From Streptomyces akebiae (GTDB taxonomy: Bacteria; Actinomycetota; Actinomycetes; Streptomycetales; Streptomycetaceae): a stretch of DNA of 64,000 bases. The stretch is from NCBI RefSeq assembly GCF_019599145.1, contig NZ_CP080647.1, forward strand, positions 3,038,001-3,102,000. The letters run 5' to 3'. The position numbers were made by a program, and so were the translations under genes. Below, one piece after another: positions 54,460 through 64,000 of this stretch (position 1 is its first letter; each line of letters begins with the position of its first letter). Under the pieces are notes generated by a model. The model was not told the origin of the DNA. It was given only the letters and a program-made list of their open reading frames with translations, and ran no database searches.

Positions 54460-55460
54460 ATGACGACCAGTCCCACCCCCCGTGGCCCGCGCCGGACGCC
54501 GGGAACGGGCCGGCCTCTGCGTCCTGATGCTTCCGCCGCTGCTGGTCGCGACGGACGTGTCGGTGCTCTGCTCCGCGGTCCCGGCGATCAGCGCCCAGCT
54601 GCGACCCCGGCACCGAACTCCTGTGGATCCTCGACATCCACGCGTTCGTGCTGGCCGGGCTGCTGATCACGATGGGCTCGCTCGGTGAGCGGGTCGGCCG
54701 CCGTCGGCTCCTGCTGATCGGGGCGGTCGTCTTCGGCGCGGCGTCCCTGGTGGCCGCCGGCGCGAACAGCACCGAGACGCTCATCGTGGGGCGTGCGCTG
54801 CTCGGCGTCGGAGGCGCCGCGCTCCTGCCGTCGACGATGGCGCTGACCTGGACAATGTTCACGGACCCCGGCCCACGGGCGATGGCGTTCGGCATCTGGT
54901 CGGGCAGGCTGACGGCCGGCGTCGCACTCGGCCCGGTGCTCAGCGGCGTCCTGGTGGAGCACTTCTGGTGGGGCTCGGTCTTCCTGGTGAACCTCCCCGC
55001 GACGGCGCTGCTGCTGCTCCTCGGCCCGCTCCTGCTCCCGGAGTCGAGGGACCCGGCCCCGGGCCGCTTCGACCTGCCGAGCGGCCGCTGTCGATGGCGG
55101 CCGTCCTGCCCGTCTCGTCGCCGCCCTCGCCTCGCCCAGCTGACCGCCCTCGCCCTGGACGCCACCCCCGTCGAACGCGCCGGCTGCGCGTCCACTCTCG
55201 TGGGGACCGGCCAGGCTTTCGGCGGCGCCCTCGGCGCGGCCGCCCTCGGCTCAGTCGGTACGGCCCTTTACCACCACCGGGTCCCGGCATCCGCGCCCGC
55301 CCCGGCCCGCGAGACCCTCGGGGGTGCCCTCGCGGTGGCCGAACGCCTGCCGGGCCCGGCGGCCCGCAGATGCGCAACGGCCGGGAGCCGGGGTCCGGTA
55401 ACAGAGACGGAAACCGCGACGCCGACGGCGCGCGGGATCAGGTCGGCGAGCCGCTCGTGA
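54460..55460 (+). pseudogene. MFS drug-efflux transporter, multiply frameshifted and internally deleted
   Basis: Pieces of a 14-helix (DHA2/EmrB-type) exporter occur in all three frames: start MTTSPTPRG at 54460; then RERAGLCVLMLPPLLVATDV in a second frame; then ELLWILDIHAFVLAGLLITM and SLGERVGRRRLLLIGAVVFG (motif A region) in a third. After FDLPSG the frame breaks again and sequence jumps to a C-terminal helix (STLVGTGQAFGGALGAAALG). About half of the protein is missing. Clear decay, not a single read error. Neighbouring tetR remains intact. Confidence 0.85.
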
Positions 55461-58368
55461 TCAGTCCCTCCCGGTAGGCGATGGCCACCGCCTCCGTACG
55501 GCTCGCCGCGCCCAGCTTGGCCAGGATGTTGGACACATGGACGCTCGCCGTCTTCCCGGTGATGAACAGCTCGTCGCCGATCTGCCGGTTGGTCCGGCCG
55601 CGCGCGAGCAGCCGCAGGACGTCGTTCTCCCGCGTGGTGAGCGCGGGCACGCCCCCGCCCCCAGGGGTCTCGCCCAACCGCCCCCGCCGGACCAGCGCGT
55701 CCAGGGCGGAGCGCAGCGGCACGGCGCCCAGCCGGTCGGCGGTCTCCCCCACCGCCCGGGCCTCGGCCCCCGCCTCCTCCCGCGCCCCCGCCGCCAGCAA
55801 CGCCTCCGCCAGCCGCAGCCGGCATCGGGCCGACTCGTACGGATCACCGAACCCGAACGCGTCCACCGCCACGCGCCAGACCCCCACGTCGGGGCCGGTG
55901 CGCAGTCGCGTCCACTCCGCCTCGGCCCGCGCCAGCCAGGCCAGCCCCTCAGGCCCCTGCTCGATCCCGTCCTCCCCCACGGCGGCCGTGTCCCGTGCGA
56001 CCCGCACCAACTCCTCACCCGTGGCGGCCCAGCGCCGCACCGCCTCCTCGTCCCCGGCGGACCGCCGCTCCGTCACCGCGTCAGCGAGCGCCCCCAGCGT
56101 GAGCGCGGCGAACCGGACGGTCGCGTCGGGCCGGGCCCCGGCCTGCTCGGTGAGGGTGGCGACACTCGTGCGGAACTGAGCGACCGCGGCCTCGGGATCG
56201 TGCCGCAGGAGGGCCGCCTCCGTGAGGGTGATGCCCGCGACGAGGGCCGCCATGAAGTCGTACGGCCCCTCCAGGAGCGCCCGCGCCCGGTCGACGGCGC
56301 TCTCGTCGCCCCGGGCGAGGGCGACGTACAGGGCGGGACCGACCGCGTAGCCGGCTTCCGACGGCAGCCGGTCGGCGTCGGCGGCCGAGCGGACGCACTC
56401 GTCCCAGCGGCCCAGCGTGTAGAGGCAGAGGGAGTGGAGGTAACGCATCTCCACCGGATACGGGGAGGAGAGCAGACCGGCGCGGCGCGCCCGGTCCAGC
56501 CCCTCGGAGAGCCAGGCGAGGCAGTCGTCGAGGTCGCCCGATTCGAAACAACCGACGGCGAGGTTGAACAGGGCGCGCATCTCCACCGGGACGTTGCCCG
56601 CGCCGCGGGCCAGCTCGCGGGCGTCACGCAGCCGCCCGCGGCCCTTCGTCGTGCGCCGGTTGCCGCGGGGGTCGAGGCCCACCGCGGAGATGATCAGATC
56701 GGCCTGCGCGTCGGCCAGTCCGAGCCGCTCGGCCACGTCCAGCGCCTCTCGCGCCACCCGCCCGGCCTCCTCGTCCTCCCCCACGTACCGCGCCGCCATC
56801 ACATGCGTGGCCGCCGCCCACACCCAGGTACGGGACGGCGGCTCGGCGGGGATCATCGCCAGCGCCTCGCTGCTGTACCGGAACGCGGCCTCCAGATGGT
56901 CCACGCGCATCAGGTCACCGGCGAGCGTGTAGCGCACCCGGGCAGCGAGCTCGGAGTCCGCGTCCGGGCCGGCTCCGGCGAGCGCCGAGCGGGAGAGCGA
57001 GACCGCGCGGTGGTTCTCCCCGGCGCGCGCGGCGGCGGCCGAGGCACGGAGGGTCAGGGTCACCGTGTCCAGGTCCCGGGGCCGGGCCCCGGCGTCCACG
57101 GACGACCACAGATCGAGAGCGCCCTCCAGCTGCCGCAGTTCCTCGGCGGGCGCACCGATGCCGCGCGCGTGGTCGGCGGCCTCGACGGACGCCGTCAGCG
57201 CGTCGGCGAGGTCGTGGCTCTCGCGCGAGTGGTGGGCTCGCTCGGCGCTCTCCCCCGCCCGCCCGCGGCGGGCCAGCAGCTTGGCGAACACCCCGTGCAG
57301 CCGGACCCGTTCGCCCGGCAGCAGATCCGCGTAGACGGCCTCCCGGGTGAGGGCGTGCCGGAACTCGTACGTCGATCCCTCGCCCGGCAGCAGCAGTTGC
57401 CGGCCGACCGCCTCGCGCAGCGCGGACTCCAGCTCGTCGTCGGGGAGTTGGACGGCGTCCCGCAGCAGGTCGTGCTCGACCCTGCGGCCCGCGACCGCCG
57501 CCGTGCGCAGCACCTGCTGGGCCGCGCCGGGCAGTTGCTCGATCCGGATCAGCAGGACGTCGGCCAGTCCGCTCGGCAGCACCGCGCCGGGCTCCTCCGC
57601 CGTCGCGGCCAGCAACTCCTCCGCGTAGAACGCGTTGCCCTCCGCCCGCTCGACGATCCGGCCCACCGTGGCCTCGGGCAGTGGCTCGGCGCGCAGCGAG
57701 CGCACCAGCCGGGCCACCTCCGTGTCCGGCATCGGCCTCAGCTCCAGCCGTTCCACGGCGGGCAGCCGCACCAGTTCGGCGAGCAGGGGGCGCAGTGGGT
57801 GCCGACGGTGCAGATCGTCCGCGCGGTACGAGGCGAAGACCGCGAGCCGGTGGGCCGGGGCACCGGGGGCGGGCCGCTGGAGCACGGCCCGGCTGAGCAG
57901 GAAGCGCAGCAGGTCCCGCGAGGACTGGTCGGCCCAGTGCAGGTCCTCCAGCACGAGCAGGACGGGCGTCGTGGCCGCGAGGTCCGTCAGCAACGCCGCG
58001 ACGCCCTCGAAGAGCTGGAGCCGGTCGCCGCCGTCCGCTCCGCCGAGGAGGCGTGCGGTGGCCGGGTGTGCCCGGAGGAGCGGCGCGAAGCGCTCGTCCG
58101 CGGCGACGGCGCCGAGGACCTCCGTGAACGGCAGGTACGGCAGCCCCACGTCACCGAGGTCCACACAGTGCCCGGTGAACACGGTTGTTCCGCTGCCCGC
58201 CGCGTACGCCGCGGCCTCGGCCAGCGTGCGGCTCTTGCCCACGCCCGCGTCTCCGGCGACCAGCACGGCCCGGGGCTCGCCGGCCCGGGCCCGGTCCAGC
58301 ACATCCGTCAACCGGGCCAGCTCGGTGTCCCGCCCGACGAACGGCGCGTGGAATATGTTCTGCGGCAC
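55438..58368 (-). CDS. Large LuxR-family (LAL) ATP-binding regulator
   Basis: 976 residues from GTG 58368. N-terminal AAA-type NTPase: FVGRDTELARLTDVLDRARA, Walker A VLVAGDAGVGKSRTLAEAAA, Walker B VLLVLEDLHWADQSSRDLLR. A long helical repeat (TPR-like) middle follows, then the C-terminal LuxR helix-turn-helix: LTTRENDVLRLLARGRTNRQ, IGDELFITGKTASVHVSNIL, AKLGAASRTEAVAIAYREGL. LAL regulators often control secondary metabolism or sugar use. No evident target operon next to it; its 3' end touches the MFS remnant. Confidence 0.92.
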   Translation of the reverse strand: MPQNIFHAPFVGRDTELARLTDVLDRARAGEPRAVLVAGDAGVGKSRTLAEAAAYAAGSGTTVFTGHCVDLGDVGLPYLPFTEVLGAVAADERFAPLLRAHPATARLLGGADGGDRLQLFEGVAALLTDLAATTPVLLVLEDLHWADQSSRDLLRFLLSRAVLQRPAPGAPAHRLAVFASYRADDLHRRHPLRPLLAELVRLPAVERLELRPMPDTEVARLVRSLRAEPLPEATVGRIVERAEGNAFYAEELLAATAEEPGAVLPSGLADVLLIRIEQLPGAAQQVLRTAAVAGRRVEHDLLRDAVQLPDDELESALREAVGRQLLLPGEGSTYEFRHALTREAVYADLLPGERVRLHGVFAKLLARRGRAGESAERAHHSRESHDLADALTASVEAADHARGIGAPAEELRQLEGALDLWSSVDAGARPRDLDTVTLTLRASAAAARAGENHRAVSLSRSALAGAGPDADSELAARVRYTLAGDLMRVDHLEAAFRYSSEALAMIPAEPPSRTWVWAAATHVMAARYVGEDEEAGRVAREALDVAERLGLADAQADLIISAVGLDPRGNRRTTKGRGRLRDARELARGAGNVPVEMRALFNLAVGCFESGDLDDCLAWLSEGLDRARRAGLLSSPYPVEMRYLHSLCLYTLGRWDECVRSAADADRLPSEAGYAVGPALYVALARGDESAVDRARALLEGPYDFMAALVAGITLTEAALLRHDPEAAVAQFRTSVATLTEQAGARPDATVRFAALTLGALADAVTERRSAGDEEAVRRWAATGEELVRVARDTAAVGEDGIEQGPEGLAWLARAEAEWTRLRTGPDVGVWRVAVDAFGFGDPYESARCRLRLAEALLAAGAREEAGAEARAVGETADRLGAVPLRSALDALVRRGRLGETPGGGGVPALTTRENDVLRLLARGRTNRQIGDELFITGKTASVHVSNILAKLGAASRTEAVAIAYREGLITSGSPT

Positions 58369-58414
58369 ACGGCCATCCTGACACGCCCCCTCCGTCCCGC
58401 CCCCGGCATGCGGA

Positions 58415-58452
58415 AGGCGGGGCCCCGCCACCTAGGTGACCGGGCCCCGCCT
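58415..58452 (-). terminator. serA terminator
   Basis: AGGCGGGGCCC (58415-58425) pairs with GGGCCCCGCCT (58442-58452), with CACCTAGGTG nested in the loop. 18 bases after the serA stop. Confidence 0.7.
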
Positions 58453-58469
58453 CCGGCGGAACAGTGACC

Positions 58470-60059
58470 TCAGACCAGGTTGACCGACCGGGCCGACGTG
58501 GCGCCGATCTCCTCGGCGACCTCGGCGAGCACCGTCTGGGGAACGGTGTCGTCCACCGTCAGCACCGCCAGTGCCTCGCCACCGGCCGTGGAGCGGGCGA
58601 CCTGCATTCCGGCGATGTTGATACCGGCCTCACCGAAGATGCGGCCCACCGTGCCGACGACTCCGGGACGGTCGACGTAGCTGAGGACGACCATGTGATC
58701 GGCGAGGGCGAGGTCCACGTCGTACTCACCGACCGCGACGATCTTCTGGTGGTGCTTCGGCCCGGCCAGGGTGCCGGAGACCGACACCTCCTCGCCACTG
58801 CCGAGCGTGCCGCGCACGGTGACGACATTGCGGTGGTCGGGCGACTCGGAGCTGGTGGTCAGCCGCACCTCGACGCCGCGCTCCTGCGCGAACAGCGGGG
58901 CGTTGACGTACGACACCGTCTCGTCGACGACGTCCTCGAAGACACCCTTGAGCGCGGACAGCTCCAGCACCTTCACATCGTGCTGGGTGATCTCGCCGTA
59001 CACCTCGACGTCGAGGCGGACCGCGACCTCACCGGCGAGCGCGGTGAAGATCCGGCCGAGCCGCTCGGCGAGCGGCAGGCCCGGCTTGACGTCCTCGGCG
59101 ATGACACCGCCCTGGACGTTCACCGCGTCCGGGACCAGCTCACCGGCGAGGGCGAGCCGCACGGAACGCGCCACCGCGATGCCCGCCTTCTCCTGGGCCT
59201 CGTCGGTGGAGGCACCGAGGTGCGGGGTGCAGACGACCTCGTCCAGCTCGAACAGCGGCGAGTCGGTGCAGGGCTCCTTGGCGTACACGTCGAGGCCCGC
59301 GCCCGCGACGCGGCCCTCCTTGAGCGCCGAGTACAGCGCGGCCTCGTCGACGATCCCGCCGCGCGCGGCGTTGACGATGCGCACCGAGGGCTTGACCTTC
59401 TGCAGCGCCTCGGCTCCGATCAGGCCGACCGTCTCGGGGGTCTTCGGCAGGTGGACGGTGATGAAGTCGGAGACCTCGAGCAGCTCGTCCAGCGACAGGA
59501 CCTTGACGCCCATCTGCGCGGCCCGCGCGGGCTGCACGTAGGGGTCGTACGCGACCACCTTCATGCCGAAGGCGGACATGCGCTGGGCCACCAGGGCACC
59601 GATACGGCCGAGGCCGACGACACCGAGGGTCTTCTCGGCCAGCTCCACGCCCGTGTACTTGCTGCGCTTCCACTCGCCGTTCTTCAGCGCCGTGTTCGCC
59701 TGCGGGATGTGGCGGGCGGTGGCGAGGAGCAGACCGCAGGCCAGCTCGGCGGCGGTCACGATGTTCGAGGTGGGGGCGTTGACGACCATCACGCCGGCCT
59801 TGGTGGCGGCGGAGACGTCCACGTTGTCCAGGCCGACACCGGCGCGCGCGACGACCTTCAGCTTCTTCGCGGCGGCGATCGCCTCGGCGTCGACCTTGGT
59901 GGCCGAGCGGATCAGGATGGCGTCGACGTCGGCGATGGCCGGGAGCAGTTCGGCTCGGTCCGCTCCGTTGACGTTCCGGATCTCGAAGTCCGGGCCCAAC
60001 GCGTCGACGGTGGCGGGCGACAGCTCTTCAGCGATCAGTACGACTGGTTTCGAGCTCAC
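58470..60059 (-). CDS. serA: D-3-phosphoglycerate dehydrogenase
   Basis: First step of serine synthesis. 529 residues, the long form with ACT domain. GTG start 60059, with GAGGA upstream. NAD-binding TLGVVGLGRIGALVAQRMSA near residue 145; catalytic motifs NAARGGIVDEAALYSALKEG and FELDEVVCTPHLGASTDEAQ with the His; an intervening allosteric substrate-binding domain (about 315-450); and a C-terminal ACT domain (HMVVLSYVDRPGVVGTVGRI, GINIAGMQVARSTAGGEALA) for serine feedback. Stands alone downstream of ilvC. Confidence 0.96.
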   Translation of the reverse strand: MSSKPVVLIAEELSPATVDALGPDFEIRNVNGADRAELLPAIADVDAILIRSATKVDAEAIAAAKKLKVVARAGVGLDNVDVSAATKAGVMVVNAPTSNIVTAAELACGLLLATARHIPQANTALKNGEWKRSKYTGVELAEKTLGVVGLGRIGALVAQRMSAFGMKVVAYDPYVQPARAAQMGVKVLSLDELLEVSDFITVHLPKTPETVGLIGAEALQKVKPSVRIVNAARGGIVDEAALYSALKEGRVAGAGLDVYAKEPCTDSPLFELDEVVCTPHLGASTDEAQEKAGIAVARSVRLALAGELVPDAVNVQGGVIAEDVKPGLPLAERLGRIFTALAGEVAVRLDVEVYGEITQHDVKVLELSALKGVFEDVVDETVSYVNAPLFAQERGVEVRLTTSSESPDHRNVVTVRGTLGSGEEVSVSGTLAGPKHHQKIVAVGEYDVDLALADHMVVLSYVDRPGVVGTVGRIFGEAGINIAGMQVARSTAGGEALAVLTVDDTVPQTVLAEVAEEIGATSARSVNLV

Positions 60060-60266
60060 GTGAGTCCTCACAAGTCCAATGCTGCGGACGGCCGTCCCGA
60101 CGGCCGCAGGCGGTGGAGGGGAGTGACACCCGGAATTCCCCGGTGTCGCTTGGCCGCGTGGAAGACGCACGACGCTGTGGGCCTGACGCGTATGTAGTAC
60201 GGCAGTGTAGTGGCGCCGAGAGCGTCGTCCCACGCCGCTGCGGAAAGGTCACCCGGACGTGAAGAC

Positions 60267-60309
60267 GAGGCCGGTCATGGCACCGGGTGAACCCGCCATG
60301 ACCGGCCTC
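60267..60309 (-). terminator. ilvC terminator
   Basis: GAGGCCGGTCATGGC (60267-60281) and GCCATGACCGGCCTC (60295-60309), a perfect 15-bp stem, six bases after the ilvC stop. Confidence 0.8.
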
Positions 60310-60314
60310 TCGGA

Positions 60315-61962
<1,648 letters not shown>

Positions 61963-61987
61963 GGTCGGGTTCCTTTACCTACGGCTC

Positions 61988-63835
61988 TCAGTCGTCTTCG
62001 TTGTCGCCGAAGTCGGGGCGGACGTCCCGGGCGGCCATGATCGTGTCGTTGGAGGTGCCGGCGGCGACCATCGGCCACACCATCGCGTCCTCGTGGACGA
62101 CGAAGTCGATGACGACCGGGCGGTCGTTGATCGAGTTCGCCTCCTCGATGACCTTGTCGAGGTCGTCCGGGGACTCGCAACGGATGGCGTAACAGCCCAT
62201 GGCCTCCGACAGCTTGACGAAGTCGGGGACGCGGGTGCCGCGGGCGTTGGGGTTGACGTCGTCCGGACCGCTGTGCAGCACGGTGTTGGAGTAGCGCTGG
62301 TTGTAGAACAGCGTCTGCCACTGGCGGACCATGCCGAGGGCGCCGTTGTTGATGATGGCGACCTTGATCGGGATGTTGTTCAGGGCGCAGGTGGTCAGTT
62401 CCTGGTTGGTCATCTGGAAGCAGCCGTCGCCGTCGATCGCCCAGACGGTCCGGTCCGGGGCTCCGGCCTTGGCACCCATGGCGGCCGGGACCGCGTACCC
62501 CATCGTTCCGGCGCCGCCGGAGTTCAGCCAGGTGGCGGGCTTCTCGTACTGGATGAAGTGGGCGGCCCACATCTGGTGCTGGCCGACTCCCGCCGTGAAG
62601 ATCGTGCCCTCGGGGGCGAGCTGTCCGATGCGCTCGATGACCTGCTGGGGGGAGAGCGAGCCGTCGGCCGGCTGGTCGTAGCCGAGCGGGTAGGTCTCGC
62701 GCCAGCGGTTGAGGTCCTTCCACCAGGCGCTGTAGTCGCCCTGTCCGCCCTCGCTGTGCTCCTTCTGCACCGCCTGGATCAGGTCGGCGATGACCTCGCG
62801 GGCGTCACCCACGATCGGCACGTCGGCCGCGCGGTTCTTGCCGATCTCCGCCGGGTCGATGTCCGCGTGGACGATCTTCGCGAACGGAGCGAAGCTGTCC
62901 AGCTTGCCGGTGACACGGTCGTCGAAGCGGGCGCCGAGGGCGACGATCAGGTCGGCCTTCTGCAGGCCGGTGACGGCGCCCACCGAGCCGTGCATGCCCG
63001 GCATGCCCAGGTGCTGCGGGTGACTGTCGGGGAACGCGCCGAGCGCCATCAGGGTGGTGGTGACCGGGGCGCCGGTCAGCTCGGCCAGCACCTTCAGCTC
63101 GGCCGTGGCGTGCGCCTTGAGGACACCGCCGCCGACGTACAGCACGGGCCGCTTGGCGGCGGTGATCAGCTTGGCGGCCTCGCGGATCTGCTTGGCGTGC
63201 GGCTTGGTGACGGGCCGGTAGCCGGGCAGGTCCATGGTCGGCGGCCAGGTGAAGGTCGTCTTCGCCTGGAGGATGTCCTTGGGGATGTCGACCAGGACCG
63301 GTCCCGGACGGCCGGTGGAGGCGATGTGGAACGCCTGCGCGATCGCCCGCGGGATGTCCTCCGCCTTGGTGACGAGGAAGCTGTGCTTGGTGATCGGCAT
63401 GGTGATGCCGACGATGTCCGCCTCCTGGAAGGCGTCCGTACCGATCGCCTCGGACACGACCTGTCCGGTGATCGCGACCAGCGGCACGGAGTCCATGTGC
63501 GCGTCCGCGATCGGCGTGACCAGGTTGGTGGCGCCCGGCCCGGACGTCGCCATGCACACCCCGACCTTGCCGGTGGCCTGCGCGTAACCGGTGGCCGCGT
63601 GGCCGGCGCCCTGCTCGTGGCGGACCAGCACGTGGCGCACCCGCTTGGAGTCCATCATCGGGTCGTACGCCGGCAGGATCGTGCCCCCGGGAATGCCGAA
63701 TACCGTGTCGGCCCCGACCTCCTCGAGAGAGCGGATGAGGGACTGCGCACCCGTGACGTGCTCGACGGGGGTGGTCGGTCCTCCGGATCGGGGCCGCGGC
63801 TGCGGATGGTGGGCCCCGGTGGCCTGCTCGGTCAT
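61988..63835 (-). CDS. ilvB: Acetolactate synthase large (catalytic) subunit
   Basis: 615 residues from ATG 63835 ([10 protein letters not shown]); an in-frame ATG six bases upstream (63841) is equally possible. Condenses pyruvate units or pyruvate with 2-oxobutyrate. ThDP fold: [36 protein letters not shown] (catalytic Glu), [40 protein letters not shown], and the ThDP-binding [20 protein letters not shown] with NN at the end of the motif. Needs FAD, Mg2+ and IlvN. Preceded by an attenuator hairpin. Confidence 0.97.
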   Translation of the reverse strand: MTEQATGAHHPQPRPRSGGPTTPVEHVTGAQSLIRSLEEVGADTVFGIPGGTILPAYDPMMDSKRVRHVLVRHEQGAGHAATGYAQATGKVGVCMATSGPGATNLVTPIADAHMDSVPLVAITGQVVSEAIGTDAFQEADIVGITMPITKHSFLVTKAEDIPRAIAQAFHIASTGRPGPVLVDIPKDILQAKTTFTWPPTMDLPGYRPVTKPHAKQIREAAKLITAAKRPVLYVGGGVLKAHATAELKVLAELTGAPVTTTLMALGAFPDSHPQHLGMPGMHGSVGAVTGLQKADLIVALGARFDDRVTGKLDSFAPFAKIVHADIDPAEIGKNRAADVPIVGDAREVIADLIQAVQKEHSEGGQGDYSAWWKDLNRWRETYPLGYDQPADGSLSPQQVIERIGQLAPEGTIFTAGVGQHQMWAAHFIQYEKPATWLNSGGAGTMGYAVPAAMGAKAGAPDRTVWAIDGDGCFQMTNQELTTCALNNIPIKVAIINNGALGMVRQWQTLFYNQRYSNTVLHSGPDDVNPNARGTRVPDFVKLSEAMGCYAIRCESPDDLDKVIEEANSINDRPVVIDFVVHEDAMVWPMVAAGTSNDTIMAARDVRPDFGDNEDD

Positions 63836-63915
63836 CGGCATTCTCTTCTCGATGCTGAGGGTGTTTTGCGAGGTTCGTGCGGTGTTGGGCTGGCGCCCGA
63901 CTGGTGCCCGTGCAA

Positions 63916-63951
63916 CAAAAAACCCCTCCTTGCCACGAGGCAAGCGAGGGG
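63916..63951 (-). terminator. Attenuator terminator upstream of ilvB
   Basis: Minus strand: CCCCTCG-CTTGCC-TCGT-GGCAAG-GAGGGG (12 bp, one bulged C at 63945) followed by TTTTTT. A strong intrinsic terminator 75 bases before the ilvB start, with no gene ending here, hence an attenuator. Any leader peptide would lie beyond 64,000. Confidence 0.75.
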
Positions 63952-64000
63952 AGCGCGCCGGGTACGGTCGCTGGGGATTCCGGATCGCCGTCCGGTGGGT

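Overview
The window is a high-GC actinobacterial chromosome segment, almost certainly from a Streptomyces core region. The signs are strong G/C bias at third codon positions, many GTG and TTG starts, an HU protein with a lysine-rich tail (HupS type), two conservon operons, an AccB/AccE acyl-CoA carboxylase pair, coenzyme F420 synthesis (CofC), and a gene order that I recall from the SCO55xx region of S. coelicolor, here in reverse orientation. This organism assignment rests on recognition, not on a database search.

Layout from left to right. (1) 1-8,000: thiamine kinases thiL-thiD, an Lrp/AsnC ligand-binding domain protein, a DUF3515 lipoprotein, ddlA, gpsA-plsC, cofC, hupS and small unknown genes. 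(2) 8,000-15,400: leuCD with the divergent IclR-type regulator ndgR; a cluster of three tRNA-Glu(CTC) and two tRNA-Gln(CTG) genes; a HAD hydrolase; gltX coupled to a fumarylacetoacetase-family gene; and a 59-residue protein with a duplicated motif. (3) 15,950-26,580: two complete tandem conservons (sensor kinase-like CvnA, roadblock CvnB, DUF742 CvnC, GTPase CvnD), closed by strong terminators. (4) 26,700-36,800: accB-accE, a family 8 polysaccharide lyase, YceI, a frameshifted YdeI-like gene, an aminoglycoside-phosphotransferase-like gene, a trypsin close to S. griseus SprT, a TPM-domain membrane protein and a frameshifted lipoprotein. (5) 36,800-41,200: cimA with an attenuator-like leader, ilvE and leuB. 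(6) 41,300-48,200: a secreted metallophosphoesterase, a 43-residue protein, proline catabolism (putA-pruA) with a divergent PucR regulator, and a DUF4240 protein. (7) 48,300-58,400: a peptide/nickel-type ABC importer operon with a fused permease behind a Zur-like box, a TetR gene, a wrecked MFS pump gene and a large LuxR (LAL) regulator. (8) 58,400-64,000: serA, ilvC, ilvN and ilvB with a transcription attenuator upstream of ilvB.

The strongest theme is branched-chain amino acid synthesis. ilvB, ilvN, ilvC, ilvE, leuB, leuC, leuD and cimA, plus the regulator ndgR, are all here but spread over 55 kb in separate units. Two of these units (ilvB and cimA) are preceded by terminator hairpins that look like attenuators. 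The items most worth follow-up are the cimA leader with a short Ile-Ile peptide, the Zur-boxed importer that resembles metallophore uptake systems, the 185-bp perfect identity between the two cvnD genes (gene conversion), the conserved C-terminal tails of the two CvnA proteins, and three genes broken by frameshifts.
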